From Candidatus Peregrinibacteria bacterium (GTDB lineage: Bacteria > Patescibacteriota > Gracilibacteria > UBA1369 > LOWO2-01-FULL-3), in assembly GCA_018655275.1 (NCBI GenBank), contig JABIJZ010000009.1, positions 110,283 through 174,282 on the forward strand: 64,000 nucleotides of DNA, given 5' to 3'. The notes below the pieces were generated by a model. That model searched no databases and was not told the DNA's origin. It saw only the letters and a list, made by a program, of their open reading frames with translations. Numbering within the stretch: the stretch's first letter is position 1; each line of letters begins with the position of its first letter. This document shows, in pieces, positions 43,273 through 51,564 of the stretch. The position numbers and the translations under genes were made by a program.

Positions 43273-43776
43273 TCACTCCATTGGTGAAGACGGCATATCC
43301 AAAACCCTCAAAGCTATCTCGACATCATGTTGCAGGCCAGAACGAACAATCTCAATTATTCCAGCATCTAGTCTCTCCTGTCCCAGAAGGTGCTCCAGCT
43401 GTCCCATATTAACGGTGCGGCCATCTGTATCACCATCACCAACAACACCCCTTACAACCTTGACAATCTTTTGCGAAATATAACCAGGCATGTCCTCAAT
43501 ATCGATAGTAGCAAGACGTGAAAGAGGAAAAACACCAATCAAAACTTGTTTCAAAGCAGGACCCATGCTTTCAAAGCCTTCTTGTTCCAACAGGTCACGG
43601 ATTTGCTCTGCAGTGCAAGTCTCAGCATCAGGACCTCTGGAGGTATACTCCATTTTATTTTTAAAAACTGCCTTCAAATCTTCAGCATCTCTAGGCCCCA
43701 TGAGAACGCTTCCACTAGTTGGTAGAGCATTGAGTAATTGGTCCTTAGTAAAGTATATTTTAGTTCCTTCAGTCAT
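43273..43776 (-). CDS. Unrecognised 167-aa soluble protein
   Basis: No family recognised. Acidic protein with regular helices and no export signal: YFTKDQLLNALPTSGSV, GPRDAEDLKAVFKNKMEY, TAEQIRDLLEQEGFESMGPALKQVLIGVFPLSRLATIDIEDMPGY, QLEHLLGQERLDAGIIEIV. Starts MTEGTKIYF at 43776. Convergent with the TSUP gene (9-nt gap) and driven by its own near-consensus promoter. Confidence 0.6.
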   Translation of the reverse strand: MTEGTKIYFTKDQLLNALPTSGSVLMGPRDAEDLKAVFKNKMEYTSRGPDAETCTAEQIRDLLEQEGFESMGPALKQVLIGVFPLSRLATIDIEDMPGYISQKIVKVVRGVVGDGDTDGRTVNMGQLEHLLGQERLDAGIIEIVRSGLQHDVEIALRVLDMPSSPME

Positions 43777-43802
43777 AAATTTATAATTAATTCTGTTCTA
43801 AA

Positions 43803-43831
43803 ATTATACATAGAAAACATCCATAGGTCAA
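43803..43831 (-). promoter_or_regulatory. Promoter of the 167-aa gene
   Basis: Minus strand TTGACC (43826-43831), 17-nt spacer, TATAAT (43803-43808), 26 nt before the ATG at 43776. Confidence 0.7.
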
Positions 43832-43975
43832 CCCTCTCGAGGAGACAAAATCCACAAATTCAAAAAACGGCTTAAACTAAATAAACTTGACGAATCACTC
43901 AAAGAGGTTCTAAAAGCTTTACAACTAACCTGTCATCAGGTAGGCTTTCCTCAGATAATTTTTAACCCGCTTTTC

Positions 43976-44185
43976 ATGGCTTACGCACACACAAACAGCA
44001 AGGGGCAGACCTACTATCTCCACACAAAGGAGGTAACTCTAAGAGGAGGTCGTCTACAAAGAATCTTTTACTTCGCTCGCGAAGCAAAACCAAACGATGC
44101 TCTAGATGAAATGCCAGACGGATATCTAGTTGTAGAGAACAAAAGAACAGGTCTTCCAATGTTGAAAAAAGACAAAAAGGACTAA
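43976..44185 (+). CDS. Conserved small protein, unknown function
   Basis: A 69-aa basic protein: MAYAHTNSKGQTYYLHTKEV, LRGGRLQRIFYFAREAKPNDALDEMPDGYLVVENKRTGLP. I recall proteins with this YYLH...LRGG..Q.IYFFAR...LP.GY.V.ENKRTGLP pattern from CPR-type genomes, without a function; unchecked. It has a weak promoter (TTGACG 43887-43892, 18 nt, TAAAAG 43911-43916), a leader of about 50 nt with a small hairpin (43928-43941) and a strong terminator, so it is a separate unit. Abundance-type housekeeping role is possible but not shown. Confidence 0.75.
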   Translation: MAYAHTNSKGQTYYLHTKEVTLRGGRLQRIFYFAREAKPNDALDEMPDGYLVVENKRTGLPMLKKDKKD

Positions 44186-44200
44186 CAACGTTAGAAATAA

Positions 44201-44230
44201 AAGCCTTCCCTAAACAGGGAGGGCTTTTTT
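44201..44230 (+). terminator. Intrinsic terminator after the 69-aa gene
   Basis: AAGCCTTCCCT (44201-44211) pairs with AGGGAGGGCTT (44216-44226, one mismatch/wobble), followed by a T-run. Confidence 0.85.
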
Positions 44231-44308
44231 ATTAAAAAAGTTTGCAATAACAAGCGAATGCAATTAGAATCACGAGCGTGAAATTATTTCACAGACCTTT
44301 CATAACAC

Positions 44309-44383
44309 GCCGGGGTAGCTCAGTGGTAGAGCACTGGATTGAAAATCCAGGTGTCGGCAGTTCAATCCTGCCCCCCGGCACCA
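44309..44383 (+). tRNA. tRNA-Phe(GAA)
   Basis: 75 nt with encoded CCA. Acceptor GCCGGGG pairs with CCCCGGC, D-arm GCTCAGTGGTAGAGC, anticodon loop TTGAAAA (GAA), and T-arm GTTCAATCC. A terminator follows at once. Confidence 0.95.
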
Positions 44384-44385
44384 CA

Positions 44386-44417
44386 AAAAGCCTTGAAATT
44401 AATTTCAGGCCTTTTTT
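44386..44417 (+). terminator. Intrinsic terminator after tRNA-Phe
   Basis: Near-palindrome around TGAAATTAATTTCA with flanking AAAAGCCT and AGGCCTTTT, ending in six T (44412-44417). Confidence 0.75.
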
Positions 44418-44444
44418 GCAAATCCACAAAAGATAGATTATAAT
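44416..44444 (+). promoter_or_regulatory. Promoter of the hpf-like gene
   Basis: TTGCAA (44416-44421), 17-nt spacer, TATAAT (44439-44444). The -10 box overlaps an ATG at 44443, which shows that the true start of the gene is the later ATG at 44485. Confidence 0.65.
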
Positions 44445-44484
44445 GGGACTCCTAGGTACAAAAAATCCCCTAACCAACCTATAC

Positions 44485-44889
44485 ATGCAAATCCAAGTTC
44501 AGTACAAGAATCTTTCAAAATCAGAACAAGCGTTGTTCGACGAGTACATGAAGAGCAAGATAAAGCAGATAGACAATCTTCTCACAAATTTTGAGGAAGA
44601 CGCCGTAATGCTGGATCTCAAAATAGAAAAATTCAACAAACATGACGCGTTCGAAGTCGAATACGTTTTGAAAATACCAATGAAAACTCTGAAGTCACGA
44701 GAAGCAAGCCATCAAATCACAAAAGCAGTAGACCTGGCAAAAGACAGGCTTATTGTTCAACTCAAGAAATTTCAAAAACAACTCAAGACAGGTCAGTTGG
44801 CTGCAAGACAACACGCTTCTTTGCGACGACCAAAACTCCACGAAGAAACTCAGCTAGAAAAAGAAGCCAAACAGTTCCTCAAAGCCTAG
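44485..44889 (+). CDS. Ribosome hibernation-promoting factor-like protein
   Basis: A 134-aa S30AE-family protein (HPF/RaiA). It begins MQIQVQYKNLSKSEQALFDEYMKSKI, then LDLKIEKFNKHDAFEVEYVLKIP and a long helix with SREASHQITKAVDLAKDRLIVQLKKFQ, the conserved D-x-x-x-D-R/K-L pattern for ribosome binding. The C-terminal helix is basic. Because the promoter's TATAAT covers the upstream ATG at 44443, the start at 44485 is preferred. It would block the decoding site of idle ribosomes. Unusual features: Lys/His-rich tail and no long dimerisation domain. Confidence 0.8.
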   Translation: MQIQVQYKNLSKSEQALFDEYMKSKIKQIDNLLTNFEEDAVMLDLKIEKFNKHDAFEVEYVLKIPMKTLKSREASHQITKAVDLAKDRLIVQLKKFQKQLKTGQLAARQHASLRRPKLHEETQLEKEAKQFLKA

Positions 44890-44910
44890 CTCCCCAAAAC
44901 AAGACAACAA

Positions 44911-44939
44911 AAAAGCGAAGTCCAAGGATCTTCGCTTTT
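44911..44939 (+). terminator. Bidirectional intrinsic terminator
   Basis: AAAAGCGAAG (44911-44920) pairs perfectly with CTTCGCTTTT (44930-44939). The A-run and T-run serve both the hpf-like gene and the convergent lipoprotein gene. Confidence 0.8.
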
Positions 44940-44964
44940 GAGCATCGATGCTAAAAGTCTAAAA

Positions 44965-45174
44965 CTATTCAGCAGCTTCTTCTTCCATAACTTCTTCTTC
45001 TGCAACTTCTTCTTCTACAACTTCTTCTTCTACAACTTCTTCTTCTACTACAACCTCTTCTTCCATAACTTCTTCTTCTGCAGGCATCTCTTCTTCAGCC
45101 TCATCAACTGGTAAACAACCAGCCAATAGAGCTGTAGTGCTGAGAACTGCTAGACCAAGTAAGAATTTTCTCAT
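44965..45174 (-). CDS. Acidic repeat lipoprotein
   Basis: A 69-aa protein with signal KFLLGLAVLSTTALLAGC; lipobox LLAGC makes Cys20 the lipid-modified residue. The mature part is almost only Glu, Val and Ala in five-residue units (EEEVV, EEEVM, EEEVA). No family recognised; the tail should be a highly negative extended or helical chain on the surface. Own promoter TTTACT-16-TATACT at 45221-45248. Confidence 0.75.
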   Translation of the reverse strand: MRKFLLGLAVLSTTALLAGCLPVDEAEEEMPAEEEVMEEEVVVEEEVVEEEVVEEEVAEEEVMEEEAAE

Positions 45175-45220
45175 GGTGTTAACATGTTAAAGAATAAAAA
45201 ATTAAACATCCATAGGAGAA

Positions 45221-45248
45221 AGTATAGTGATTAATAGGGAAAAGTAAA
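45221..45248 (-). promoter_or_regulatory. Promoter of the acidic lipoprotein gene
   Basis: Minus strand TTTACT (45243-45248), 16-nt spacer, TATACT (45221-45226), about 46 nt before the ATG at 45174. Confidence 0.5.
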
Positions 45249-45340
45249 AAAGATTTTAGGTTAAAATATTGTTAGATCTCGGAAATATGGTTTTATATTC
45301 CAGAGGTAAGTGCTAGAATCTAACAAATAAACGATCTCAA

Positions 45341-46552
45341 ATGAGCGGTAGTCGCAATCTAATCTATGGAGAGAGAGTAGCAAAAAAGAGTTTACTCTCC
45401 TTAATAGCCCTAACCATCTTGAAAGGTGTAGCAGCTCTTTCAACAGGTATGGTAGTGCTGCTGGCGGACACCCTTAGCTCTGTCACAGACATCATTAGTT
45501 TGTTCGCAAGTTATGTAGGATTGAAGCTCTCGAGAAAGTCAGCAAACAAAAAATTCGAATACGGATATTACAAAGTTGAGACGTTTGCCTCTTTATTAGT
45601 ATCACTACTTATAATCTATTTTGGTTACGAAGTTTTCGGCGAAGCAGTCGAAAGTCTGGCTACAATACCTACTGGAAAATTCCACTCTCTAGGTTTCATG
45701 ACAACTGCCGTATCGATTGTATTTTCAATCAGATTAGCGAGAAGCCTGGCAGATGCCGCACGCAAAACGAATTCTATGTCATTGATGAACAATGCTGTGG
45801 ACAAAAAATTGGACATCATCGCCAGTTTTGCAGTCTTGGCCAGTATCTTGTCGAATTTGTATCAAATACAGTATGTAGAGAGCGTTATCAGTATGATAAT
45901 GTCAGTTATGATTCTAAAAGTAGGCGTTGAAAGTACAAAAGAATCTTTATTCTTCCTTTTAGACTATTGGGACAATCCAAAACTCCTAAGAAAAATCCGC
46001 AAAATAATCCTAAAAGAAACAGACGTAGTATTAGGAATAAAGAAAATCAGAATGCGTCGCGCAGGCACATTTATATTTGGTGAAGCATTTATAGAGATAA
46101 ACCCCTTTGCAGACAGTGTAGATTTACGAGAAGAATTGGATCTGATGAATAAAAAAATCATGGAACTAAACCCCTATATAAAAGACTTCACCTTGTATAG
46201 CCATATCACACGAGCAAAACGAATAAGAATAGGAGTCCCAATTTCGGAAGGTTACGGTTTGAAAGCAAAAGTAGCAAAGTCCTTAAAAACAACAAAAGCA
46301 TATGAGTTCGTAGATATAAAAGGAAACAAAATCGTGAAAAAATACAGGAAAGGCCTAAAGACAGGCGGAAAAGACATCGAACAATTAATAGAATTCCTGA
46401 AAAAAGAAAAAGTCCAAATAATAATAGACAACGGAATCAACTCTCTAGTCTACTACAACCTCCGAAGATTCCACCACATACAAGTCTATCCAAATTTTTC
46501 CAATGTGAAGAACGTAGAAGATGCTGTAAAATTGATGATGATAGATATCTAA
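45341..46552 (+). CDS. Cation diffusion facilitator fused to a NifX-like domain
   Basis: A 403-aa protein. Residues 1-210 form a CDF exporter with about six helices (LLADTLSSVTDIISLFASYVGL in helix 2, MNNAVDKKLDIIASFAVLAS in helix 5 with a D-K-K-L-D metal pair). The cytoplasmic domain runs to about 285 (RAGTFIFGEAFIEINPF). From about 287 a NifX/NifB-like fold follows (IRIGVPISEGYGLKAKVAKSLKTTKAYEFVDIKG, VQIIIDNGINSLVYYNLRRF). CDF proteins export Zn2+, Fe2+ or Mn2+; the extra domain suggests metal or cofactor sensing. A -10 box TAGAAT with TGc extension lies upstream near 45315. Confidence 0.85.
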   Translation: MSGSRNLIYGERVAKKSLLSLIALTILKGVAALSTGMVVLLADTLSSVTDIISLFASYVGLKLSRKSANKKFEYGYYKVETFASLLVSLLIIYFGYEVFGEAVESLATIPTGKFHSLGFMTTAVSIVFSIRLARSLADAARKTNSMSLMNNAVDKKLDIIASFAVLASILSNLYQIQYVESVISMIMSVMILKVGVESTKESLFFLLDYWDNPKLLRKIRKIILKETDVVLGIKKIRMRRAGTFIFGEAFIEINPFADSVDLREELDLMNKKIMELNPYIKDFTLYSHITRAKRIRIGVPISEGYGLKAKVAKSLKTTKAYEFVDIKGNKIVKKYRKGLKTGGKDIEQLIEFLKKEKVQIIIDNGINSLVYYNLRRFHHIQVYPNFSNVKNVEDAVKLMMIDI

Positions 46553-46561
46553 TATGCGAGA

Positions 46562-47170
46562 ATGTTTAAAGTAGTGCCTTTCAAGACAGGAGACGTGAAA
46601 GACGTAAAAGGAGCAGATTTGCTCGAGGTTTGGTTTGACCAAATTCCCGATGCAGATGTTTCCAAAACCCTTAAGATTCTTCAAAAAATCAAAAAACCTT
46701 TTATATACAAGGTAGAGCAAAAAGGTTTAGAAGAATTTAAAAAAGATGTGATAAAAAATGCAGCCTACCTCGACCTCGATGTAGAAACCACCCCGCACAA
46801 AATGAAGCATATTCGCAGAGTAAACACCAACGCGAAAATAATAATTTCATTTCACGATTACAAAAAAACGCCAGACACAAAGGATCTCAAGAAAATCTTA
46901 AAACAAATGCAGAGCAAAGGTGCGGATATCACAAAATTCGCAACCCACGCAAAAGGCGTACAAGACAGTATCAAAATGCTTGACTTTTTATCTGAATTAA
47001 GAGAAAAAGGGCAAAAAGCGATTTGCCTTTGCATGGGAAAAGACGGCATATTGACCAGGACTACAGGACATTTATTTGGAAACTATTGCTCATACTTTGC
47101 ACTCGACGAAAAGTCCAAAACAGCCCCAGGACAGATCACTCTTAAAGAATTTGATAACAGCACAACATGA
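46562..47170 (+). CDS. aroD: Type I 3-dehydroquinate dehydratase
   Basis: Converts 3-dehydroquinate to 3-dehydroshikimate through a Schiff base. A 202-aa protein with LLEVWFDQIPDAD near residue 20, IIISFHDYKKTP near 96 (catalytic His), ADITKFATHAKG near 120 (Schiff-base lysine) and MGKDGILTRTTGHLFGNYCSYF, then KTAPGQITL at the end, all family motifs. The length is at the short end for the family. Stop TGA overlaps the ychF ATG by four bases (ATGA). No other shikimate gene is in the window. Confidence 0.9.
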   Translation: MFKVVPFKTGDVKDVKGADLLEVWFDQIPDADVSKTLKILQKIKKPFIYKVEQKGLEEFKKDVIKNAAYLDLDVETTPHKMKHIRRVNTNAKIIISFHDYKKTPDTKDLKKILKQMQSKGADITKFATHAKGVQDSIKMLDFLSELREKGQKAICLCMGKDGILTRTTGHLFGNYCSYFALDEKSKTAPGQITLKEFDNSTT

Positions 47171-48261
47171 GTTTAAAAATAGGAATAGTTGGCCTCCCAA
47201 ATGTAGGGAAATCAACAATATTTAATGCATTAGTAGGCGCAAAAAGTGCTCAAGCAGCAAATTACCCGTTTTGCACAATAGATCCAAATGTTGGAGTGGT
47301 CGAAGTCCCAGACGAAAGACTCGAAGCTCTAACAAACTTAATCAAGCCCGAACAAACCATCCCTACAACAATCGAATTTGTGGATATTGCAGGCTTGGTT
47401 GAAGGCGCAAGCAAAGGGGAAGGGCTGGGAAACAAATTCCTTTCACACATAAGAGAATGCGACGCCATTGTCCAGGTCTTACGAGGTTTCGACGATTCAA
47501 ATATAGTTCACGTATATGGGGACATCGATCCAAAAAGAGATAGAGAAGTGATAGACATGGAGCTCATTCTAGCCGACATGCAAACAGTAGAAAAAAGACT
47601 CCAAAAAGCTCAATCAGAAGCCAAATCAAACGACAAAGAAAAAGTCATATACGCCGAATTGGTCCAAAAAGTTAACGACCAATTGGCAGCAGGAAAATTG
47701 GTAGGGGAGATGGATTTGAGTTTAGATGAAAGGATCATAATAAAAGATCTCCATTTATTAACAATCAAACCACACCTATACATAATAAACGTAACAGAAG
47801 ACAAAATAACCGGGATTGACCGAGAAGAGTATGCGACAAAACTCGGGCTTCAAGATTCATCAAAAATAATCCCAATCTCAGCAAGAATTGAAGAAGAATT
47901 AGCAGGATTCACAAAAGAAGAGGCAAAAGAATACTTGGCAGACATAGGAATAGAAGAGACAGGCCTCAACGAAGTTATCAAATCAGCATATAGCGCCCTG
48001 GACCTTATAACATACTTCACAGCCGGGCCAAAAGAAGTTAGAGCTTGGACAGTGTTGAAAGGCTCAACAGCGCCAGAGGGCGCAGGTGTGATCCACACAG
48101 ACTTCCAAAAAGGATTCGTAAAGGCAGAAGTCATAACTTACAGCGATTACGTAACTGCAGGCAGTGAACAAGCTGCAAAAGAAAAAGGCTTACTCCGAAT
48201 AGAAGGAAAAGAATACGTTGTACAAGACGGAGACATAATGCATTTCAGATTCACAAGTTAG
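47167..48261 (+). CDS. ychF: YchF/OLA1-family ATPase
   Basis: A 364-aa P-loop protein of the Obg-related group that prefers ATP. GLPNVGKSTIFNALVG is at 9-24, NYPFCTIDPNVGVVEVPDERL follows, DIAGLVEGASKGEGLGNKFLSHIRECDAI gives G3 and neighbouring switch, and the C-terminal TGS-like domain reads TYFTAGPKEVRAWTVLKGSTAPEGAGVIHTDFQKGFVKAEV. It binds ribosomes and takes part in stress responses; exact role unclear. Start overlaps aroD; the stop overlaps the stop of the convergent RelA/SpoT gene. Confidence 0.95.
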   Translation: MSLKIGIVGLPNVGKSTIFNALVGAKSAQAANYPFCTIDPNVGVVEVPDERLEALTNLIKPEQTIPTTIEFVDIAGLVEGASKGEGLGNKFLSHIRECDAIVQVLRGFDDSNIVHVYGDIDPKRDREVIDMELILADMQTVEKRLQKAQSEAKSNDKEKVIYAELVQKVNDQLAAGKLVGEMDLSLDERIIIKDLHLLTIKPHLYIINVTEDKITGIDREEYATKLGLQDSSKIIPISARIEEELAGFTKEEAKEYLADIGIEETGLNEVIKSAYSALDLITYFTAGPKEVRAWTVLKGSTAPEGAGVIHTDFQKGFVKAEVITYSDYVTAGSEQAAKEKGLLRIEGKEYVVQDGDIMHFRFTS

Positions 48262-50600
48262 CCTCTCTCACGAGGATATTGGAAGCGAACGTACTGATAA
48301 GTCAGGTATCCGTACATCATTGAGATACCTACGAAGATAATCAGCCAGTTCAAATGCAACTCCAAAATATAAAGCTCAGATAGGAGTGCAAAGACGGCGA
48401 TAGTCGCCGCAGAAAAAGTAGTAATCCAAATCCACTTCACATCCTGGAAAGTCGGGAAACTTTTTTGAATAATCTTTCTCAAATAAACAACTGTAAAGAG
48501 GAGCATGAACATTCCAATATAAAGAAGCCAAGGCAACAAGAAAGAATATCCTTTCAAGAAGTTCAAATTCAAAATAGCTGTGATAAAGAAAGGATGCAGA
48601 GCCCACACAGCAATAGTTGTCAAAGCAACCGAGTAAAAAGACACCTTCAAACGTTTATACAATCTAATAACACCCTTCACTCCCTCGATCTGCTCAATAT
48701 GCTGACAAACTTCACTGAAATCCGATAGTGACGCAAACTCAACAGACGTGAGCATGATAGCGTTCCCTGAGAGGGCGGAGATATAAGCGTGTGAAGATAA
48801 AATATTCACATTATACCTAACCAAAATCGCACTAAGATCTCGTAACAGTCCCTTCCTATCTTCAGCAATTATTTTGAGATAAGCCTGTGTGCCATCATCT
48901 TTAGTTTTTCGAATAACTCTCAAGCATTTGATGAATTCAACAGATCGGATAGATCCATCACCAAGGGCCTCAAATAAATCTGTTTTTGCTTTGTATTCAG
49001 TACCAAATTTTTCATTGATACATAAAATTAATTTTTTAAAATTAATATCTTCGATCAATCCCATCCCATTTCTAAGTAATTCTTTTTGCAAACTATCTAC
49101 GCCAACAGACACCTTATTCTTATAGGTTTCTTTTTTCAAAAACTGTCGAATTTTCTCTCTAGCAGAATGTGTCTTTGCAAAAGACATCCAAGATATATCT
49201 GGACGGGCATCATCAGAAGTTACGATATTAACTAAATCACCAGTCTTTAATGCTGTAGTAATAGGTTTCTCATCATTATTTATCATAGCTTTAAAAGCAT
49301 GATTCCCAACCTCGGAATGAATCGCATAAGCAAAATCAATCGCAGTGGCATTTTTGGGTAAGTCGATAGTTTCACCACCAGGTGTGAAAACAAAAATTCT
49401 GTCCTGGAAGATATCAATCTTCAACCCAGACATAAAGTCACCACCAATCTCTTGAGATTTTTGAAGCTCAAGGATTTTTGATGTCCATGACGATCTTTGG
49501 TCATCCAGCAACATACTTTTGTCCATCTTCGAATCATCATAAAAATAATGAGCAGCGATCCCATACTCGGCATCGATATGCATATTTTTCGTCCTGATTT
49601 GAATCTCTGTAAGAAGACCATTAACACCAAAAACAGTAGTATGGATGCTTTTATACCCATTCACTTTTGGAACAGCGATGTAGTCTTTGAAACGTCCCGG
49701 CTTAGGGTTGAAAATATCATGAACAACTCCCAAAGATGTATAACAATCAGGTTTATTCTTAGTTATTATTCGTAGGGCTAATCTATCGTGAATATCTTCA
49801 GCAGATTTATTCTCAGAAACTACTTTCTTGTAAATACTATAAAGACTTTTCTCCCGTCCATACACTGTTGCATCTACATCATGTTCTTTCAATTCCTTCT
49901 TAATAATATCAATCATTTTGTCCAAAACACCTTGATACCTAGTCAATGTGCCATGGATTTTTTCGTAAAGCTTCTCGTACGCTTCAGGATCAATATACTT
50001 GAAACACAAATCCTCAAGCTCTCCTTTTAGATCTTGGATTCCTAACAAATTCGCGATTGGAACATAAATTTCAAGAGTCTCTTTTGATATACGAAGTCGT
50101 TTTTCAGGCTTATCAATGAATTCAAGAGTTCTCATATTATGGAGACGATCCGCGAGTTTCATTATAATCACTCGGGGATCTTTGGCGGTATGGATCAAAA
50201 GTTTTTTTAGCGATTCAATCTGTCTTTCCGCCATATTACGTTGGTAGTAGACTTTCGACAGCTTCGTAATTCCACTAACCAAAAAAGCGACACTCTCCCC
50301 AAAAGCATTTTCTATTTGCTCCAGAGTGGCTTCGGTATCTTCAGGCACATCATGCAAAAGCCCCGCAATCAGCGTATCCTCGTCCACGCGGAGTTTTACC
50401 AGATTTTTTACTGTCTCAACAGGATGCAAAATATAGGGCTCACCACTCTTTCTCTTCTGGTTACGATGATATCTCTCAGCGAACTCAAAAGCTTCAACAA
50501 ACTTATCTTCATTGAATTTAGGCAAATAAGATCTGATATCCTCAAGCAAAGCCTCGAAATCAAAGTATTCACTATATTTTTGTAGGGTTTCTTTATTCAT
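48258..50600 (-). CDS. RelA/SpoT-type (p)ppGpp enzyme with C-terminal membrane domain
   Basis: A 780-aa bifunctional-type enzyme. HD hydrolase: YILHPVETVKNL near 55 and LLHDVPEDTEATLEQI near 80, with KLADRLHNMRTL near 150. Synthetase: YGREKSLYSIYKKV near 245 and PKVNGYKSIHTTVF near 312. TGS: FVFTPGGETIDLPKNATAIDFAYAIH near 410. ACT near 585-650. The last 120 residues form about four membrane helices (VALTTIAVWALHPFFITAIL, LLPWLLYIGMFMLLFTVVYL, WIWITTFSAATIAVFALLSELYIL, WLIIFVGISMMYGYLTYQYV). Ordinary Rel proteins have no such domain. Start at MNKETL (50600) chosen over 50636, which is close to the -10 region. Confidence 0.92.
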   Translation of the reverse strand: MNKETLQKYSEYFDFEALLEDIRSYLPKFNEDKFVEAFEFAERYHRNQKRKSGEPYILHPVETVKNLVKLRVDEDTLIAGLLHDVPEDTEATLEQIENAFGESVAFLVSGITKLSKVYYQRNMAERQIESLKKLLIHTAKDPRVIIMKLADRLHNMRTLEFIDKPEKRLRISKETLEIYVPIANLLGIQDLKGELEDLCFKYIDPEAYEKLYEKIHGTLTRYQGVLDKMIDIIKKELKEHDVDATVYGREKSLYSIYKKVVSENKSAEDIHDRLALRIITKNKPDCYTSLGVVHDIFNPKPGRFKDYIAVPKVNGYKSIHTTVFGVNGLLTEIQIRTKNMHIDAEYGIAAHYFYDDSKMDKSMLLDDQRSSWTSKILELQKSQEIGGDFMSGLKIDIFQDRIFVFTPGGETIDLPKNATAIDFAYAIHSEVGNHAFKAMINNDEKPITTALKTGDLVNIVTSDDARPDISWMSFAKTHSAREKIRQFLKKETYKNKVSVGVDSLQKELLRNGMGLIEDINFKKLILCINEKFGTEYKAKTDLFEALGDGSIRSVEFIKCLRVIRKTKDDGTQAYLKIIAEDRKGLLRDLSAILVRYNVNILSSHAYISALSGNAIMLTSVEFASLSDFSEVCQHIEQIEGVKGVIRLYKRLKVSFYSVALTTIAVWALHPFFITAILNLNFLKGYSFLLPWLLYIGMFMLLFTVVYLRKIIQKSFPTFQDVKWIWITTFSAATIAVFALLSELYILELHLNWLIIFVGISMMYGYLTYQYVRFQYPRERG

Positions 50601-50664
50601 GCTACCTGTTAATAAGGATGACATATAATATGGCATAAAAGGGGGAGGAAGTCAAATAGTTGGG

Positions 50665-50693
50665 TTGAAAAACAAGCCTGTTTAAGGTATAAT
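50665..50693 (+). promoter_or_regulatory. Promoter of the sortase gene
   Basis: TTGAAA (50665-50670), 17-nt spacer, TATAAT (50688-50693), 20 nt before the ATG at 50714. Confidence 0.75.
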
Positions 50694-50713
50694 TGGGAGA
50701 TTAAACATAAAAA

Positions 50714-51562
50714 ATGACTGAACAAGATCACTTCCAATTGCACATAGGCCCAGAAGACAAAAAAACTGAGCCACATAAGAGGCACGATAAACCAAGCGTC
50801 AAACCTCACAGCAAACCCAAAAAGGAGACCAAAATGCAGGAAGTATTAAAAAATGCAGGAAGACAGGTCGGGGTAACATTGGTAATTCTAGTTGTGGCGT
50901 TCCTGGCAATGAACTGGAGGGCTTATTACCAGATAGCTAGCAACGAAATCGATAAATTAATGGGAGTGGAACCAGAACCAACTCTCACCGAGTTGGTAGA
51001 AATAGACAAAGAGGTTGAGCAAAAACTATTGAAAACAGATGAAAGTACGATGGCGAGAGTGAGGACGATCCCAGATATAAACCTAGAAATAGCTCCACCT
51101 GACACCAGACTAATAATCCCAAGAATCAGCCAAAATCTTCCAGTACTCAGAGTATCTAGTCAAAATTTGATAAACCACGACTGGGATGCTTTGGAAGAAG
51201 ACATACAAAATAAATTAAAAGATGGAGTAATTCATTACCCAGGCACTAGCTTCCCAGACCAAGGAGGCAACACAGTAATCACTGGGCATAGCTCATATTT
51301 CCCATGGGATCCAGGCAGATTCAAAGACGTATTCGCTTTGCTCAACGATGTTGTTGTTGGAGACAAAATTGCAATGTATTACGACCAAACAAAATACGTA
51401 TATGAAATCTCAGAAAAAATAGTCGTACTCCCATCGCAAATAGACATTCTCAAACAACCTTCACAAAAAGACGAAAACAAGCTGACTCTGATCACTTGTA
51501 CTCCAGTGGGAACAAACCTAAAACGCTTAGTCGTAATCGGAGATCTAGTCGCAACCGAATAA
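50714..51562 (+). CDS. Sortase
   Basis: A 282-aa transpeptidase that links surface proteins to the wall or to each other. A cytoplasmic basic tail of about 50 residues (His/Lys/Pro-rich) comes before one membrane helix (VGVTLVILVVAFLAMNW, about 52-69). The catalytic domain follows: IIPRISQNLPVL near 135, TGHSSYFPWDPG near 192 (catalytic His), LITCTPVGTNLKRLVVIG near the end (Cys and Arg). The N-in, C-out topology is like class D/E sortases. It stands alone; substrates with LPxTG-like tails were not seen in the window. Confidence 0.93.
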   Translation: MTEQDHFQLHIGPEDKKTEPHKRHDKPSVKPHSKPKKETKMQEVLKNAGRQVGVTLVILVVAFLAMNWRAYYQIASNEIDKLMGVEPEPTLTELVEIDKEVEQKLLKTDESTMARVRTIPDINLEIAPPDTRLIIPRISQNLPVLRVSSQNLINHDWDALEEDIQNKLKDGVIHYPGTSFPDQGGNTVITGHSSYFPWDPGRFKDVFALLNDVVVGDKIAMYYDQTKYVYEISEKIVVLPSQIDILKQPSQKDENKLTLITCTPVGTNLKRLVVIGDLVATE

Positions 51563-51564
51563 AA

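Noticed and set aside
43965..43975. Right attachment site (ACCCGCT as in the tRNA-Gly end)
   Set aside because: Only seven bases match, and the site lies in the leader of a conserved chromosomal-type gene.
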